Of a DNA stretch of 64,000 nucleotides, positions 25,544 to 35,383 are shown in pieces (positions within the stretch are counted from its first letter, which is position 1; every line of letters begins with the position of its first letter). The DNA comes from Adhaeribacter radiodurans (GTDB lineage: Bacteria; Bacteroidota; Bacteroidia; Cytophagales; Hymenobacteraceae). The DNA is taken from the NCBI RefSeq assembly GCF_014075995.1, contig NZ_CP055153.1:3906001-3970000 (forward strand). The letters are read 5' to 3'. The notes below the pieces were generated by a model. It searched no databases. It was not told the origin of the DNA and saw only the letters and a program-made list of their open reading frames with translations. The position numbers and the translations under genes were made by a program.

Positions 25544-25968
25544 GCCGAATAAACCATTTTGAAATGGTCAATATCACACTCGGTAAATAATTCACCTAGT
25601 TTCGTAAAACCATGCCGGGCATAAAAGGAAAGAGCTGGAACCTGGGCGTGCAGGTAAATTTTCTCATCCGGAAAGTTGGCCAATACATCTTTCAATACCT
25701 CATGCAATAGAGCGCTACCCACTTGTTTATTACGGTAAGCTGGCAAAACAGCAAAACGTTCGAGTTTAATACCATTGGTAGTTGGGCGCCAGCGGGCTGC
25801 GCCCACTGGTATTTCGTTATAAGTGGCCAGGTAATGGTTGGCCGTTTTATCATGTTGATCGTATTCTGCATCTTGAGGCACCTTTTGCTCTTCTACAAAA
25901 ACTTTTTCCCGGATAGTAAAAGCGGCGTCTAAGTCGCGAATGTCTGTTACCCTTCTCACAACAATCAT
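25540..25968 (-). CDS. GNAT-family N-acetyltransferase
   Basis: A 142-residue single-domain acyltransferase. The acetyl-CoA-binding motif A region is LERFAVLPAYRNKQVGSALL (about 70-89), followed by YLHAQVPALSFYARHGF. The N-terminal RDLDAAFTIREKVFVEEQ resembles ElaA/YjcF-like GNATs. The acceptor is unknown. It is translationally coupled to comEC, but a shared function is not implied. Confidence 0.88.
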   Translation of the reverse strand: MIVVRRVTDIRDLDAAFTIREKVFVEEQKVPQDAEYDQHDKTANHYLATYNEIPVGAARWRPTTNGIKLERFAVLPAYRNKQVGSALLHEVLKDVLANFPDEKIYLHAQVPALSFYARHGFTKLGELFTECDIDHFKMVYSA

Positions 25969-26130
25969 AAGTATTGAATGCGCTTTAATTGTACGTTTAT
26001 TTAAAGTAGTGTTTAGAAAGTATACTTCGTCTTGATTTAATTTTTAATCAAAAGTTAAAAAATCTATCTAGCCTCTAAAACTTTTACTAAATAGTATTAG
26101 ATAGAGGTATTGGCAAAACTGTGTACAAAC

Positions 26131-26179
26131 AAAAATGGATGTAGCCGGCTAACTATAAAGTTCCGTCTGCATCCATTTT
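26131..26179 (-). terminator. Terminator of phoH
   Basis: Arms AAAATGGATG (26132-26141) and CATCCATTTT (26170-26179) enclose 28 bases. On the minus strand a T-rich run follows the second arm. It starts 25 bases after the phoH stop. Confidence 0.65.
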
Positions 26180-26203
26180 CTATTAAAAACTATAAGAATC
26201 TAC

Positions 26204-27232
26204 TTATACTTCCCGCGGTTCTGCCATTTTAATGGGCCGGTTATTCTGGTCAACCGATTTGTTTTCGGGTTCTGCCGCCAGTTTTGCTTCTTCCGCTTTG
26301 GTATATGCTTCCACAATCGATTTAACTAACTTATGCCGCACCACATCCTCTGCTTTCATTTCTACAAATGCAATGTCTTTAATGTTTTTTAGCGTTTGCA
26401 AAGCATCCACCAGGCCCGATTTAACTTTAGTCGGCAAGTCAATCTGTGAGCGGTCACCATTAATCATTACCTTAGAACTAGGCCCCATACGCGTTAAAAA
26501 CATTTTCATCTGCATCGGGGTGGTATTCTGAGCTTCGTCTAGTAATACAAAAGCATTATTTAATGTACGGCCGCGCATATAAGCCAAAGGTGCAATTTCA
26601 ATAATTTTGTTTTCCTGATAGTATTTTAATTTTTCTATCGGAATCATATCTTCTAAAGCATCGTAGATCGGGCGAATATACGGATCTACTTTTTCCTTCA
26701 TATCGCCGGGTAAAAAACCCAGGTTTTCGCCAGCTTCCACAACGGGCCGGGAAATAATAATTTTCTTGACCGTCTTGTTTTTAAGTGCTCGCACCGCTAA
26801 CGCTACCGAAATATACGTTTTACCCGTACCAGCCGGACCTAAAGCAAAAACCAGATCGTGCTTTTCTACAGCATCTACCAACTTTTGCTGGTTAGGCGTT
26901 TTCGCTTTAATTATCCCTCCTTTGCTTCCGTACACAATTACATCCGGCGAAGTAGCAATTACTTCTTCTTCCGAGTCACCATCGGCGGCTATATAATGAT
27001 TCACGCTGGTATGAGTTATTTTCCCGAATTTATGGTAATGCTCAATCAGAGAGCTTAAAATTTCGTTTATCTTGGTTATTTCGGGGGTTTTACCCTGAAT
27101 TTTAATTTCGTTACCCCTTGAAATTATTTTACTACTCGGGAAAGCTGCCGCTAATTGTTTAATATTTTGATTTTCAGTTCCTAAAAAATCTATTAACGAT
27201 ACATTTTCTAGGGTAATTACTTTTTCTACCAA
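26204..27232 (-). CDS. PhoH-like ATPase
   Basis: Cytoplasmic P-loop ATPase of the PhoH/PhoL family, linked to RNA metabolism and stress in bacteria. The 342-residue protein has an N-terminal KH-like region (about 25-75), Walker A GPAGTGKT at 132-139, and Walker B VLLDEAQNTT at about 233-242. The start is TTG at 27230-27232; there is no closer ATG or GTG. It diverges from the SAM-hydrolase-like gene at 27327. Confidence 0.93.
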   Translation of the reverse strand: MVEKVITLENVSLIDFLGTENQNIKQLAAAFPSSKIISRGNEIKIQGKTPEITKINEILSSLIEHYHKFGKITHTSVNHYIAADGDSEEEVIATSPDVIVYGSKGGIIKAKTPNQQKLVDAVEKHDLVFALGPAGTGKTYISVALAVRALKNKTVKKIIISRPVVEAGENLGFLPGDMKEKVDPYIRPIYDALEDMIPIEKLKYYQENKIIEIAPLAYMRGRTLNNAFVLLDEAQNTTPMQMKMFLTRMGPSSKVMINGDRSQIDLPTKVKSGLVDALQTLKNIKDIAFVEMKAEDVVRHKLVKSIVEAYTKAEEAKLAAEPENKSVDQNNRPIKMAEPREV

Positions 27233-27282
27233 ATGCTTAGCTTATTTTGCGTATTCTGTTAATTTAAAAATAAAATTGTTGT

Positions 27283-27290
27283 TACTTTTG
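27283..27290 (+). promoter_or_regulatory. Putative -7 element for the gene at 27327
   Basis: TACTTTTG, a perfect TAnnTTTG match, ends 36 bases before the ATG. The -33 position lacks a clean TTTG, so it is rated as moderate. Confidence 0.55.
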
Positions 27291-27326
27291 TATATTACAA
27301 TAATACAAAATTTATAGTTCGCTTGT

Positions 27327-28097
27327 ATGGGTTTGATTACTTTTTTGTCTGATTTTGGTTACACAGATCATTACGTAGCGGCCGTGAAAGCCAAAATTTT
27401 AAGCAGTTCGCCACAGACCCAAATAATAGACATTTCGCACGCCATTGAAGCTTATAACATAGCTCACGGCGCTTTTGTTCTAAACTCATTATTCCGGGAT
27501 TTTCCGCTAAACACAGTACATTTAGTAGCCGTAGATTCGCAGGGCAGCCGACAAGGCCGGTATCTGGCAGTCCAATTTCAGGATCATTTTTTCCTGGCCG
27601 CTGACAACGGATTATTATCTCTTATTATTGAAACGCAACCAGTTACAATGGTAGAACTACCGGTAGCAATACCTACCACGTTTGCCGCAAAAGACATTTT
27701 AGCTCCCGCAGCTTTAGCTTTAGCCAATGGCGCTGATCTGAAAAGTTTGGGCAAATCAATAACGCAGTACCGGGAACTTATTAATCGTCAGTTGCGGCTT
27801 AGCGACCATGCTATAACCGGCCATGTGGTACATGTAGATCATTATGGCAATCTAATTACGAATATATCCCGCGATAGTATGGATGCCATTGGGCACGATC
27901 GCCCTTTCACCGTGCATTTTGCCCGCGAAACAGTCCAGAAGATTTCCGGCGACTTTACCCACGTTGATGAAGGCGATGTTATTTGCTTTTACAACCAACA
28001 AGGCTGGCTATCCATTGGGGTAAATAAAGGGCATGCTTCCGAATTATTGGGTCTTCACTACGATTCGCAGGTAAATGTACAATTTAAAAAAATGTAA
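27327..28097 (+). CDS. SAM hydroxide adenosyltransferase (DUF62) family protein
   Basis: Member of the fluorinase/chlorinase-fold family whose common members split S-adenosylmethionine with water into adenosine and methionine. Length is 256 residues. The N-terminal LSDFGYTDHYVAAVKAKI holds the conserved Asp and substrate-binding region. Further features are DISHAIEAYNIAHGAFVL, VDSQGSRQGRYLAVQ, and the C-terminal HVDHYGNLITNI. The gene is single, without halogen-metabolite neighbours, so SAM hydrolysis rather than halogenation is the better guess. Confidence 0.88.
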   Translation: MGLITFLSDFGYTDHYVAAVKAKILSSSPQTQIIDISHAIEAYNIAHGAFVLNSLFRDFPLNTVHLVAVDSQGSRQGRYLAVQFQDHFFLAADNGLLSLIIETQPVTMVELPVAIPTTFAAKDILAPAALALANGADLKSLGKSITQYRELINRQLRLSDHAITGHVVHVDHYGNLITNISRDSMDAIGHDRPFTVHFARETVQKISGDFTHVDEGDVICFYNQQGWLSIGVNKGHASELLGLHYDSQVNVQFKKM

Positions 28098-28268
28098 GTA
28101 GCACCTATTTAAAGCTTTAGCCTGGCAATAACATTTAAAACTTCTGATTAATCAGTGCTTCCTTTATAATCTTAATTTTATTATAAACTTTTTAAAATTT
28201 TCCTCTGTTTCAGAGACATCGTGCAAATAGCAGTAGAAAGCTATTGTTACGCCCTTTTTACCTTTAAC

Positions 28269-28901
28269 ATGCAACAACCCTTTTTTATCGGGATTACCGG
28301 TGGTAGCGCTTCGGGCAAAACTACTTTTTTAAAGAAATTAATTGACTCGTTCGATCCAAAAGATATTTGTCTTATGGCGCAGGATAATTACTACCTGCCT
28401 CACGATGATCAGGAATTAGATGCAAATGGGGTTATTAATTTCGATTTGCCCTCGTCTTTTGATTCGGCTGCTTATGCTCGGGATTTGTTAAAGTTGCGAA
28501 ATGGCGAAGTAGTTACCCGTAAAGAATATACCTTCAATAATCCGGACATAATTCCGCGCGATTTAATTTTTAATCCGGCGCCCATTATTGTAGTAGAAGG
28601 AATTTTCGTGTTTTACTTTGAAGAAGTTGCCCGACATCTTAATTTAAGAGTTTACATTGACGCCGAAGAACACGTTAAATTACACCGCCGTATTTTGCGC
28701 GATGTAAAAGAACGGGGTTATGGTGGTTTAGATGATGTATTATACCGCTACGCCAACCACGTGGTACCAACTTACGAAAAGTATATCCGCCCTTATAAAT
28801 ACGATGCTGATTTGATTATTCCGAACAATCGCCATTTTGAAAACGGGTTAGAGGTATTAGTTTCTTTTTTAAGGACAAAAATTGAAAGTTATTCCATTTA
28901 A
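28269..28901 (+). CDS. udk: Uridine kinase
   Basis: Phosphorylates uridine and cytidine in pyrimidine salvage. I start at the ATG at 28269-28271, which puts the P-loop GITGGSASGKTT just inside the N-terminus, as in the family; the open frame extends 16 codons upstream from a GTG. The product is 210 residues. NFDLPSSFD, VVEGIFVFY and RRILRDVKERG agree with uridine kinases. The gene is probably separate from its neighbours. Confidence 0.93.
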   Translation: MQQPFFIGITGGSASGKTTFLKKLIDSFDPKDICLMAQDNYYLPHDDQELDANGVINFDLPSSFDSAAYARDLLKLRNGEVVTRKEYTFNNPDIIPRDLIFNPAPIIVVEGIFVFYFEEVARHLNLRVYIDAEEHVKLHRRILRDVKERGYGGLDDVLYRYANHVVPTYEKYIRPYKYDADLIIPNNRHFENGLEVLVSFLRTKIESYSI

Positions 28902-28942
28902 TCTATCTAAATAAGGTAAAATACTGTATATTCGCGGTTTAA

Positions 28943-29314
28943 ATGGCAGCTTCTCGTACCATAACGCAACAAATCCGGTTTCTGCTTACTGCAGTAACCT
29001 GGTGTTGTGTTTTACTGCTCAATAACCAGGTAATTATTACTTATCGCCCGGTTGTAAAAGAGGCAAATGCGGCAAGTAATAGCCAATTACAAAAAAACAC
29101 TTCGCACAAAGAGCAAACGGTTGTAAAACAAAAGGTAACTTTTGAAGCTACTACCTCTTATTTTATTCTGCAACTGGCTCATTTTACTAATTGGGTAACA
29201 CCAGTTTTTCAAAAGCCTTTTCTTACTATCCCGGAACCGATATCTAAAATTTACCGGGTTAGGTACTTCTTTAGCGTTTTATTTTCTTATATAATTATTC
29301 CAAACGCTCCTTAG
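28943..29314 (+). CDS. Small hypothetical protein, membrane or exported
   Basis: The 123-residue product is not recognised. A hydrophobic N-terminal segment (about 12-30) may be a signal or anchor, a lysine/glutamine-rich middle follows, and a second hydrophobic segment lies near the C-terminus (about 102-118). It starts 41 bases after udk and may share its transcript. No motif supports a function. Confidence 0.5.
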   Translation: MAASRTITQQIRFLLTAVTWCCVLLLNNQVIITYRPVVKEANAASNSQLQKNTSHKEQTVVKQKVTFEATTSYFILQLAHFTNWVTPVFQKPFLTIPEPISKIYRVRYFFSVLFSYIIIPNAP

Positions 29315-29511
29315 TTTTTCTTTTACTTTCAGAAATTTTTCCGGTAACAGTTTTGTTGTCCGGGCATATACGGTTTGTTGAACCGCTGAAAGTAAAGCCA
29401 ATTCCCAAAATCTACTTACAGGTTTAAAATATAAAATAATTAAGTCAGAACGAAGTAGTTATTTTTTATTCATCCATTTAAAATATTAATCATAAATTTT
29501 ACTAATTACCA

Positions 29512-32500
29512 ATGCGTAACAAAACCGGAATATTGTTATTAACGATAGTGGTTACCGCCCTTTGCGCGTATTACCTATCGTTTACCTTTGTATCTAAACG
29601 GGTGCAGCGCCAAGCAGAAGCGTATGCCACAGATGCCAGAGGCAACGTAAACACTAACAAGAAATTTGCTTATCTGGATTCGGTTCGGAAAGAACCAGTA
29701 TTTAGCTTTTTAGGTATTAATTACACCTACGAAGAGATTCAAAACAGCGAATTAAGCTTAGGGCTTGATTTAAAAGGCGGAATGCACGTTACTATGGAAG
29801 TTTCGCCGGTAGAAATTATTAAGTCTATGGCGGGCAACAGCAAAGACCCAAACTTTTTGAAAGCTTTACAGGTAGCTCATCAGCGCCAAGCTAACAGCCA
29901 GTCAAAATTTACTACTTTATTTGCCCAGGCTTATCGCGAAATAAACCCTACCGGGCGTTTAGCTTCTATCTTCTCTAATACAGCTAATAAAGGCCGTATT
30001 AATTACAACTCTACCAACGAGCAAGTAATTGCTGCTATTGATACGGAAGTAAACGGTGCCATTGATCGGTCTTTTAACATTTTACAAACCCGGATTGATA
30101 AATTTGGGGTAAACCAACCGAACATTCAACGCTTAAAAAGTACAGATCAAATTCAGATTGAATTACCTGGTGTTACGGATGCTACCCGGGTACGTAAATT
30201 ATTACAAGGTACGGCCAATCTGGAATTCTGGGAAGTATGGAAAGCAGAAGAGTTTAGCCCTTACTTTGCGCAGCTTAATGCGGTATTAGCCAAGCAAGAA
30301 GCTAGTGCTAAATTAGCAGCCGGCAAATCTCCGAAAACTACTCCTGCTAAAACCAGCAACGACGATGTTTTATCTAAAGCCGCAGCTCAACCAACTATTG
30401 ATCCTTTAACCGGCAAACCCGTAACTGATTCTGCCACCGACTCTACAAAAGCCAGCACAGTAGCTTCGGCCAAAACTGATTCAACTGCAACAGATTCTTT
30501 ATCTGCGAACCAAAGTAGCCAGTTGGCAAAATTATTTACTGCCTTGCCAGGTGGTTTAGGTACTAACGTACGGGATACTGCTAAAGTAAATGCCCTATTC
30601 CGCCGGCCGGAAGTACAAGCCATTTTCCCATCTAACATGAAGTTCTTATGGGCAGTTAAACCTATTGTCGGACAGGATAAACAAGAATTCCTGGAGTTCT
30701 ATGCCATTAAAAAAGGCCGGGATGGTAAAGCTCCGGTAAGCGGAGATGCTATCAGCGATGCCCGTCAGGATTTTGATCAGCAAGGTCGCCCAGAGGTAAA
30801 TATGGCGATGAATGTGGCCGGCGCTAAAAAATGGCAGCGTTTAACTGCTTCTACCATTGGTCGCCAGGTAGCCATTGTGCTCGATAATTACGTGTATTCT
30901 GCTCCGGTAGTACAAGGTGAAATTCCAAATGGTAACTCTTCTATTTCCGGTAACTTTACCGTAGAAGAAGCCCAGGATTTAGCAAATATTTTAAAGGCTG
31001 GTAAAATGCCGGCCCCTACCCGAATCGTGGAAGAAGCCATTGTAGGTCCGTCATTGGGTCAGGAAGCAATCAACCAAGGTTTACTTTCTTCTCTGGCTGC
31101 CATGGGCGTTGTGGTAATCTTTATGATTTTCTATTACAGCAAAGGTGGTGTTATTGCGGACTTAGCTTTATTCTTTAACATTTTCTTTATTATTGGAATC
31201 TTAGCGCAGTTTAATGCGGCGCTTACCTTGCCCGGTATTGCCGGTATGGTTTTAACCATGGGTATGTCTGTGGATGCGAACGTACTTATTTTTGAACGTA
31301 TCCGGGAAGAACTCGCACTGGGCGTAAATATTAAAGATGCCATCCATAAAGGATACGATCGGGCTTTCAGTTCTATCTTTGACTCTAACGTTACTACTTT
31401 ATTAGCCGGTATTATTTTGTACTTCTTCGGTTCAGGTCCGGTAAAAGGTTTTGCTATTACCTTAATGTTAGGTATTGCTACTTCGTTCTTTACCGCTGTT
31501 TACGTGTCGCGTTTAATCTTAGAATATATGACTCGTGGCAAGAACGTAAACAATATGAGCTTCTCCACAGTGTTCTCAAAGAATCTGTTCAAGAACTTTA
31601 ACTTCAATTTCATTAAGTACCGCAAAGCAGCTTACATTGGCTCAACTGCTTTAATCTTGTTCGGTTTTATTATGATGTACGTACAAGGCGGACCAAATTT
31701 AGGGGTTGATTTTAAAGGTGGTCGTTCTTACATCGTTAATTTTAATAAAGCGGTGCCTGCTTCGGAAGTTAGAACTGCAGTTTTAGATGAATTTAAAAGT
31801 TCTGGTACTGATGTAAAAACGTATGGCGCATCTAACCGTTTAAAAATAACGACCAGTTATTTGGCCGAAGATGAATCTACCCAGGCCGACGAAACGGTTC
31901 AAGCAGCTTTACAGGCTGGTTTAAAGCAATATAGTGCCGAAAGCCCTAAAATTTTAAGTTCTTCTAAAGTGGGCGCAACTATGGCCGATGACATACAGAA
32001 AACGGCTGTTGTTTCGGTATTACTCTCTTTTGCCGGTATCTTCCTTTACGTAATGATACGTTTCCGGAAATGGCAATATAGCTTAGGCGGGGTAGTAGCC
32101 TTGATTCACGATGCTTTAATGGTAACCGCTTTCTTTGCGATCGGTCGTATTTTTGGACTGAACTACGAAATGGATCAGGTATTTATTGCTTCCATTTTAA
32201 CCATTATCGGTTTCTCCATTAACGATACCGTGGTAATTTACGACCGTATCCGGGAACATTTAACCAATCATCCGAAGAGTAAAATTAGAGATGTAATCAA
32301 CCCGGCTCTAAACGATACCCTTAGTCGTACCATTATTACGTCTTTAACGGTATTATTCGTTGTATTAATTTTGTTCATATTCGGTGGCGAAACCCTTCGT
32401 GGCTTCTCTTACGCTATGTTAGTTGGGGTAATTTCTGGTACATATTCTACCTTGTACATTGCAACCCCAATTCTGATGGACACCATTGATGATGATAAAT

Positions 32501-32559
32501 CAACTGCTTCTGCCACTGTTACACCTAAATTAGCTACTACTGGCAAAGTTCGTTCGTAA
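29512..32559 (+). CDS. secDF: Fused protein translocase subunit SecDF
   Basis: Proton-driven accessory to SecYEG that helps pull proteins across the membrane. The 1015-residue product joins SecD (about 1-660) and SecF (about 700-1005), as usual in Bacteroidota. Visible features are LGLDLKGGMHV near residue 85, GMSVDANVLIFERIREEL in SecD TM4-5, VDFKGGRSY at the SecF start, and SINDTVVIYDRIREHL in SecF. A low-complexity Ala/Thr/Ser/Asp-rich insert at about 260-335 interrupts the SecD periplasmic domain. Confidence 0.97.
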   Translation: MRNKTGILLLTIVVTALCAYYLSFTFVSKRVQRQAEAYATDARGNVNTNKKFAYLDSVRKEPVFSFLGINYTYEEIQNSELSLGLDLKGGMHVTMEVSPVEIIKSMAGNSKDPNFLKALQVAHQRQANSQSKFTTLFAQAYREINPTGRLASIFSNTANKGRINYNSTNEQVIAAIDTEVNGAIDRSFNILQTRIDKFGVNQPNIQRLKSTDQIQIELPGVTDATRVRKLLQGTANLEFWEVWKAEEFSPYFAQLNAVLAKQEASAKLAAGKSPKTTPAKTSNDDVLSKAAAQPTIDPLTGKPVTDSATDSTKASTVASAKTDSTATDSLSANQSSQLAKLFTALPGGLGTNVRDTAKVNALFRRPEVQAIFPSNMKFLWAVKPIVGQDKQEFLEFYAIKKGRDGKAPVSGDAISDARQDFDQQGRPEVNMAMNVAGAKKWQRLTASTIGRQVAIVLDNYVYSAPVVQGEIPNGNSSISGNFTVEEAQDLANILKAGKMPAPTRIVEEAIVGPSLGQEAINQGLLSSLAAMGVVVIFMIFYYSKGGVIADLALFFNIFFIIGILAQFNAALTLPGIAGMVLTMGMSVDANVLIFERIREELALGVNIKDAIHKGYDRAFSSIFDSNVTTLLAGIILYFFGSGPVKGFAITLMLGIATSFFTAVYVSRLILEYMTRGKNVNNMSFSTVFSKNLFKNFNFNFIKYRKAAYIGSTALILFGFIMMYVQGGPNLGVDFKGGRSYIVNFNKAVPASEVRTAVLDEFKSSGTDVKTYGASNRLKITTSYLAEDESTQADETVQAALQAGLKQYSAESPKILSSSKVGATMADDIQKTAVVSVLLSFAGIFLYVMIRFRKWQYSLGGVVALIHDALMVTAFFAIGRIFGLNYEMDQVFIASILTIIGFSINDTVVIYDRIREHLTNHPKSKIRDVINPALNDTLSRTIITSLTVLFVVLILFIFGGETLRGFSYAMLVGVISGTYSTLYIATPILMDTIDDDKSTASATVTPKLATTGKVRS

Positions 32560-32569
32560 ACGATATAGT

Positions 32570-32626
32570 TTTTCAGCAAAACAAAAAGCCCGGTCAAATT
32601 GACCGGGCTTTTTGTTTTGCTGAAAA
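32570..32626. terminator. Bidirectional terminator between secDF and nfu
   Basis: A 57-base palindrome with two perfect 28-base arms around one central base (inner arms CCCGGTCAA / TTGACCGGG). T-runs follow in both directions. It serves the convergent secDF (+) and NifU-like (-) genes. Confidence 0.9.
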
Positions 32627-32662
32627 GTAAAATTTAAAAAATTTATTTCAGAGAAAGTACTA

Positions 32663-33280
32663 TCAATAATCCGTAACGCCTTCGGCTACAACTTCGGTTA
32701 CCTCAGGCACCATGCGCTTTAGTAAATTCTCGATGCCCGCCTTTAAGGTAATGGTAGCAGAAGGACAGCCACTGCAAGAACCTTGTAAATTTACGGTTAC
32801 TACTCCGTCTTTGTACGATTTAAAAGTAATATTACCACCATCCTGCTCAACGGCTGGGCGTACATAGTTCTCCAATAAGTCAATAACTTTGTGCGAGATA
32901 ACAGCATCATCGCCGCTTAGTTCACCGGTAATATCGGTAACAGCCTGGGATTGCTCGGCCACCGGATCTTCCAAGAATATAGGTCCACCCGCTTCTACGT
33001 ACGATTTAATAAACATGCGTAATTCGGGGATTAATTGTACCCATTGGTCGTTGGAATTTTTGGTAACAGTAACAAAGTTACTGGCAATAAACACCCGCGA
33101 TACGTACTCAAAATTAAATAGCTCCTGGGCAAAAGGCGAATTAGATGCTGCTTCTACGTTGGGGTAATCTACACTTACTCCTTCGGGTAGTAAGATAGTG
33201 CTCAGCACGAATTTCATTGATTCCGGATTCGGGTTGGCTTCTGCGTATACCGAAACGGATTTTTCTTTATTTTCTATCAT
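32663..33280 (-). CDS. NifU-family iron-sulfur scaffold protein (Nfu)
   Basis: Carries and delivers Fe-S clusters. The 205-residue protein combines an N-terminal Nfu_N domain (ANPNPESMKFVLS, about 15-100) with a C-terminal NifU domain holding the CxxC cluster site (C169 and C172, in GSCSGCPSATITLK). Client enzymes in this window could include IspH, QueG and the CCG-domain protein, but that is inference. Confidence 0.93.
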   Translation of the reverse strand: MIENKEKSVSVYAEANPNPESMKFVLSTILLPEGVSVDYPNVEAASNSPFAQELFNFEYVSRVFIASNFVTVTKNSNDQWVQLIPELRMFIKSYVEAGGPIFLEDPVAEQSQAVTDITGELSGDDAVISHKVIDLLENYVRPAVEQDGGNITFKSYKDGVVTVNLQGSCSGCPSATITLKAGIENLLKRMVPEVTEVVAEGVTDY

Positions 33281-33331
33281 GGTTGTTGCTTCCTTAATAA
33301 GGTAAAAACTTAGTAATAAATATTAAAGTTT

Positions 33332-33364
33332 CAAAAGTAATGAGTTTTATGTATGATCCGCAAA
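33332..33364 (-). promoter_or_regulatory. Putative promoter of the nfu gene
   Basis: On the minus strand TTTG (33364-33361) and TACTTTTG (33339-33332) are separated by 21 bases, fitting the Bacteroidota primary promoter. The -7 box ends 51 bases before the ATG. Confidence 0.6.
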
Positions 33365-33511
33365 TTGGCAAAGGTATATTCCGAAACAAAGTAATTAGTA
33401 CGGCTGGTAAATAAAAACCAGGATTATTGGCCTAATGTTTAAAAGCTTTTACCTTAGCCGGAATAATTATGAATTATGTACCGGTTACCTACTGACATTT
33501 AAATAGAATTT

Positions 33512-34888
33512 ATGCCCGATTACCTGCTTTTATTAACCAACGTCTTCCCACCCGTACCACCTTTCTCGGCAATCCCGTTTTTAACTTTGTTAATTCTAAT
33601 TGCCTGCGGGCCAGTCTTCTTTGAACATTTTTGGCATAAATACTACCGCTTTATTGCCGTAAGTCTGGGTTTGTTAGTTCTGTTGTATTATTTACTTTTT
33701 TTGCACGATACCCACTTACCAGCCGAAACTTTAGCGGATTATGCTTCTTTTGCTATCTTACTCAGCTCCTTATACATTGCAGCTGGTGGTATTTACATTA
33801 ACGTAAATGCCCGGGCAACGCCATTTATAAATGTACTTATCTTAATTATTGGGGCTATACTAGCCAACGTTATTGGTACCACCGGCGCTTCTTTATTGCT
33901 AATTCGTCCTTACATCCGGTTAAACATTAACCAAATCCGAACCTTTCACATTATATTTTTTATTTTTATTGTTAGTAACGCGGGAGGTTTATTAACTCCG
34001 TTGGGTGATCCACCGCTATTTATTGGTTTTTTGAAAGGTGTACCATTTTTCTGGACGCTTCAGCATTTGTTCTTACCCTGGCTTCTTGGCATTTTAGGAC
34101 TATCCGCTATTTTCTTTTATTTGGACAGCCGCGACCAACGGCTGAATTATAAACCTAAAGAAGAAGTATTAAAAAAGATTGATGAGAAAACAGAGTTTTT
34201 CTTTACCGGCAAACGAAACTTAATATGGTTAGCTATTATTATTGGCGCTATTTTTCTCGATCCGAACGTTATTTCCGGTTTGCCGCATATTCCCTTTCAT
34301 GAGTTTAAGTTTTCATTTATCCGGGAAATTATTCAGTTAACGGCCGCATTTTTTTGCTACCGTTATGCCAGTAAAACTGCTTTAAATGGTAATCATTTTA
34401 CCTTTGCTCCAATATTAGAAGTAGTTTTCCTTTTTTTTGGCATTTTCTTTACCATGATGCCTGCTTTGCAATTAGCAGCCTACGTAGCAGCATTGCCGCA
34501 GTTTGCAAAATTACTAAATCCGAATACGGTTTACTGGAGCGCCGGTATACTTTCTGGTTTTCTGGATAATGCTCCAACCTACGCTAATTTTTTATCTTTA
34601 TCTATGGCCAAATACAGCTTGAGCTATAGCAGCGTAACCCAGGTGCACGATTTTGCTTATGGCTTGGCTCATGCTCCGGAAACGTATCATTTGTTGGAAG
34701 CTATTGCGGTGGCTTCAGTATTGTTCGGGGCCTTTTCTTATATTGGTAATGGACCTAATTTTATGGTAAAAGCCATTGCCGAAGAAGCCGGCGTAAAAAT
34801 GCCTTCTTTTTTTAAATATATTACTTCTTTCTCCATCCCCTTCCTCTTACCTGTTTTATTTTTAATTTGGCTAATAGTAATTTATTAA
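33512..34888 (+). CDS. Sodium:proton antiporter, NhaD-like (ion transporter superfamily)
   Basis: Inner-membrane secondary transporter. The 458-residue protein has about 12 hydrophobic segments. Half-repeat motifs include NVIGTTGASLLLIRPYIR (about 113-130), LTPLGDPPLFIGF (about 162-174), GFLDNAPTYANFL and FSYIGNGPNFMVKA, typical of NhaD and related citrate/arsenite-like transporters. The ion specificity is assigned by family resemblance only. Confidence 0.87.
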   Translation: MPDYLLLLTNVFPPVPPFSAIPFLTLLILIACGPVFFEHFWHKYYRFIAVSLGLLVLLYYLLFLHDTHLPAETLADYASFAILLSSLYIAAGGIYINVNARATPFINVLILIIGAILANVIGTTGASLLLIRPYIRLNINQIRTFHIIFFIFIVSNAGGLLTPLGDPPLFIGFLKGVPFFWTLQHLFLPWLLGILGLSAIFFYLDSRDQRLNYKPKEEVLKKIDEKTEFFFTGKRNLIWLAIIIGAIFLDPNVISGLPHIPFHEFKFSFIREIIQLTAAFFCYRYASKTALNGNHFTFAPILEVVFLFFGIFFTMMPALQLAAYVAALPQFAKLLNPNTVYWSAGILSGFLDNAPTYANFLSLSMAKYSLSYSSVTQVHDFAYGLAHAPETYHLLEAIAVASVLFGAFSYIGNGPNFMVKAIAEEAGVKMPSFFKYITSFSIPFLLPVLFLIWLIVIY

Positions 34889-35383
34889 ACCTAAAGGAGT
34901 AAGTAGTTCGGCTTCAGGTTAAAAGCTTGCTGTATATACAATTGGATTACATCCGATTATTATATTTATTTAAACATAAACATATAGACAAAATAAGTTA
35001 AATTATACTACTCTAACGGAGGAATCGGTTTAGCTACGATGTACAATGGTTACCTTTAGAAGAACAGCTATATCCACTCCATCCCTTTTCTTACTTGTAA
35101 TTATTTCTACTAATAAAATCTAATAAAACGTGGGCTCGATATAAGCATTTCATAACAAAAAAACATATCTGTAATAGCCAAAAGGATAAAACTGTAGAGT
35201 TTCCCGTCTATTCCTGTCATTCTGGAAGAATCAAAGAAGATTAACTTACTTTTTATGCGTGTGTTTCTTATCTCGAACTCACGTTAATAAAGGCAAATAT
35301 TTACATTCAAAGTTGTAACAGTAACTTTTATCAATACAACCTTTAGTTAATTTACTGTTAGCTTTCTACTACTGTACTAGCAA
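34889..35383. other. 495-base spacer without a recognised gene
   Basis: Both flanking genes end here (antiporter on plus, lipoprotein on minus). I see no tRNA, no open frame of interest and no strong terminator hairpin. A fragment CTGTCATTCTGGAAGAATC at 35215-35233 resembles short interspersed words often found between genes in this group. Confidence 0.4.

Noticed and set aside
27327-28097. Fluorinase or chlorinase gene for halogenated metabolites
   Set aside because: The family is dominated by SAM hydrolases, and no halometabolite genes are nearby.
34889-35383. tRNA or small RNA gene in the long spacer
   Set aside because: I found no cloverleaf-like sequence with a TTCGAnTC-type arm or strong hairpin with T-run.
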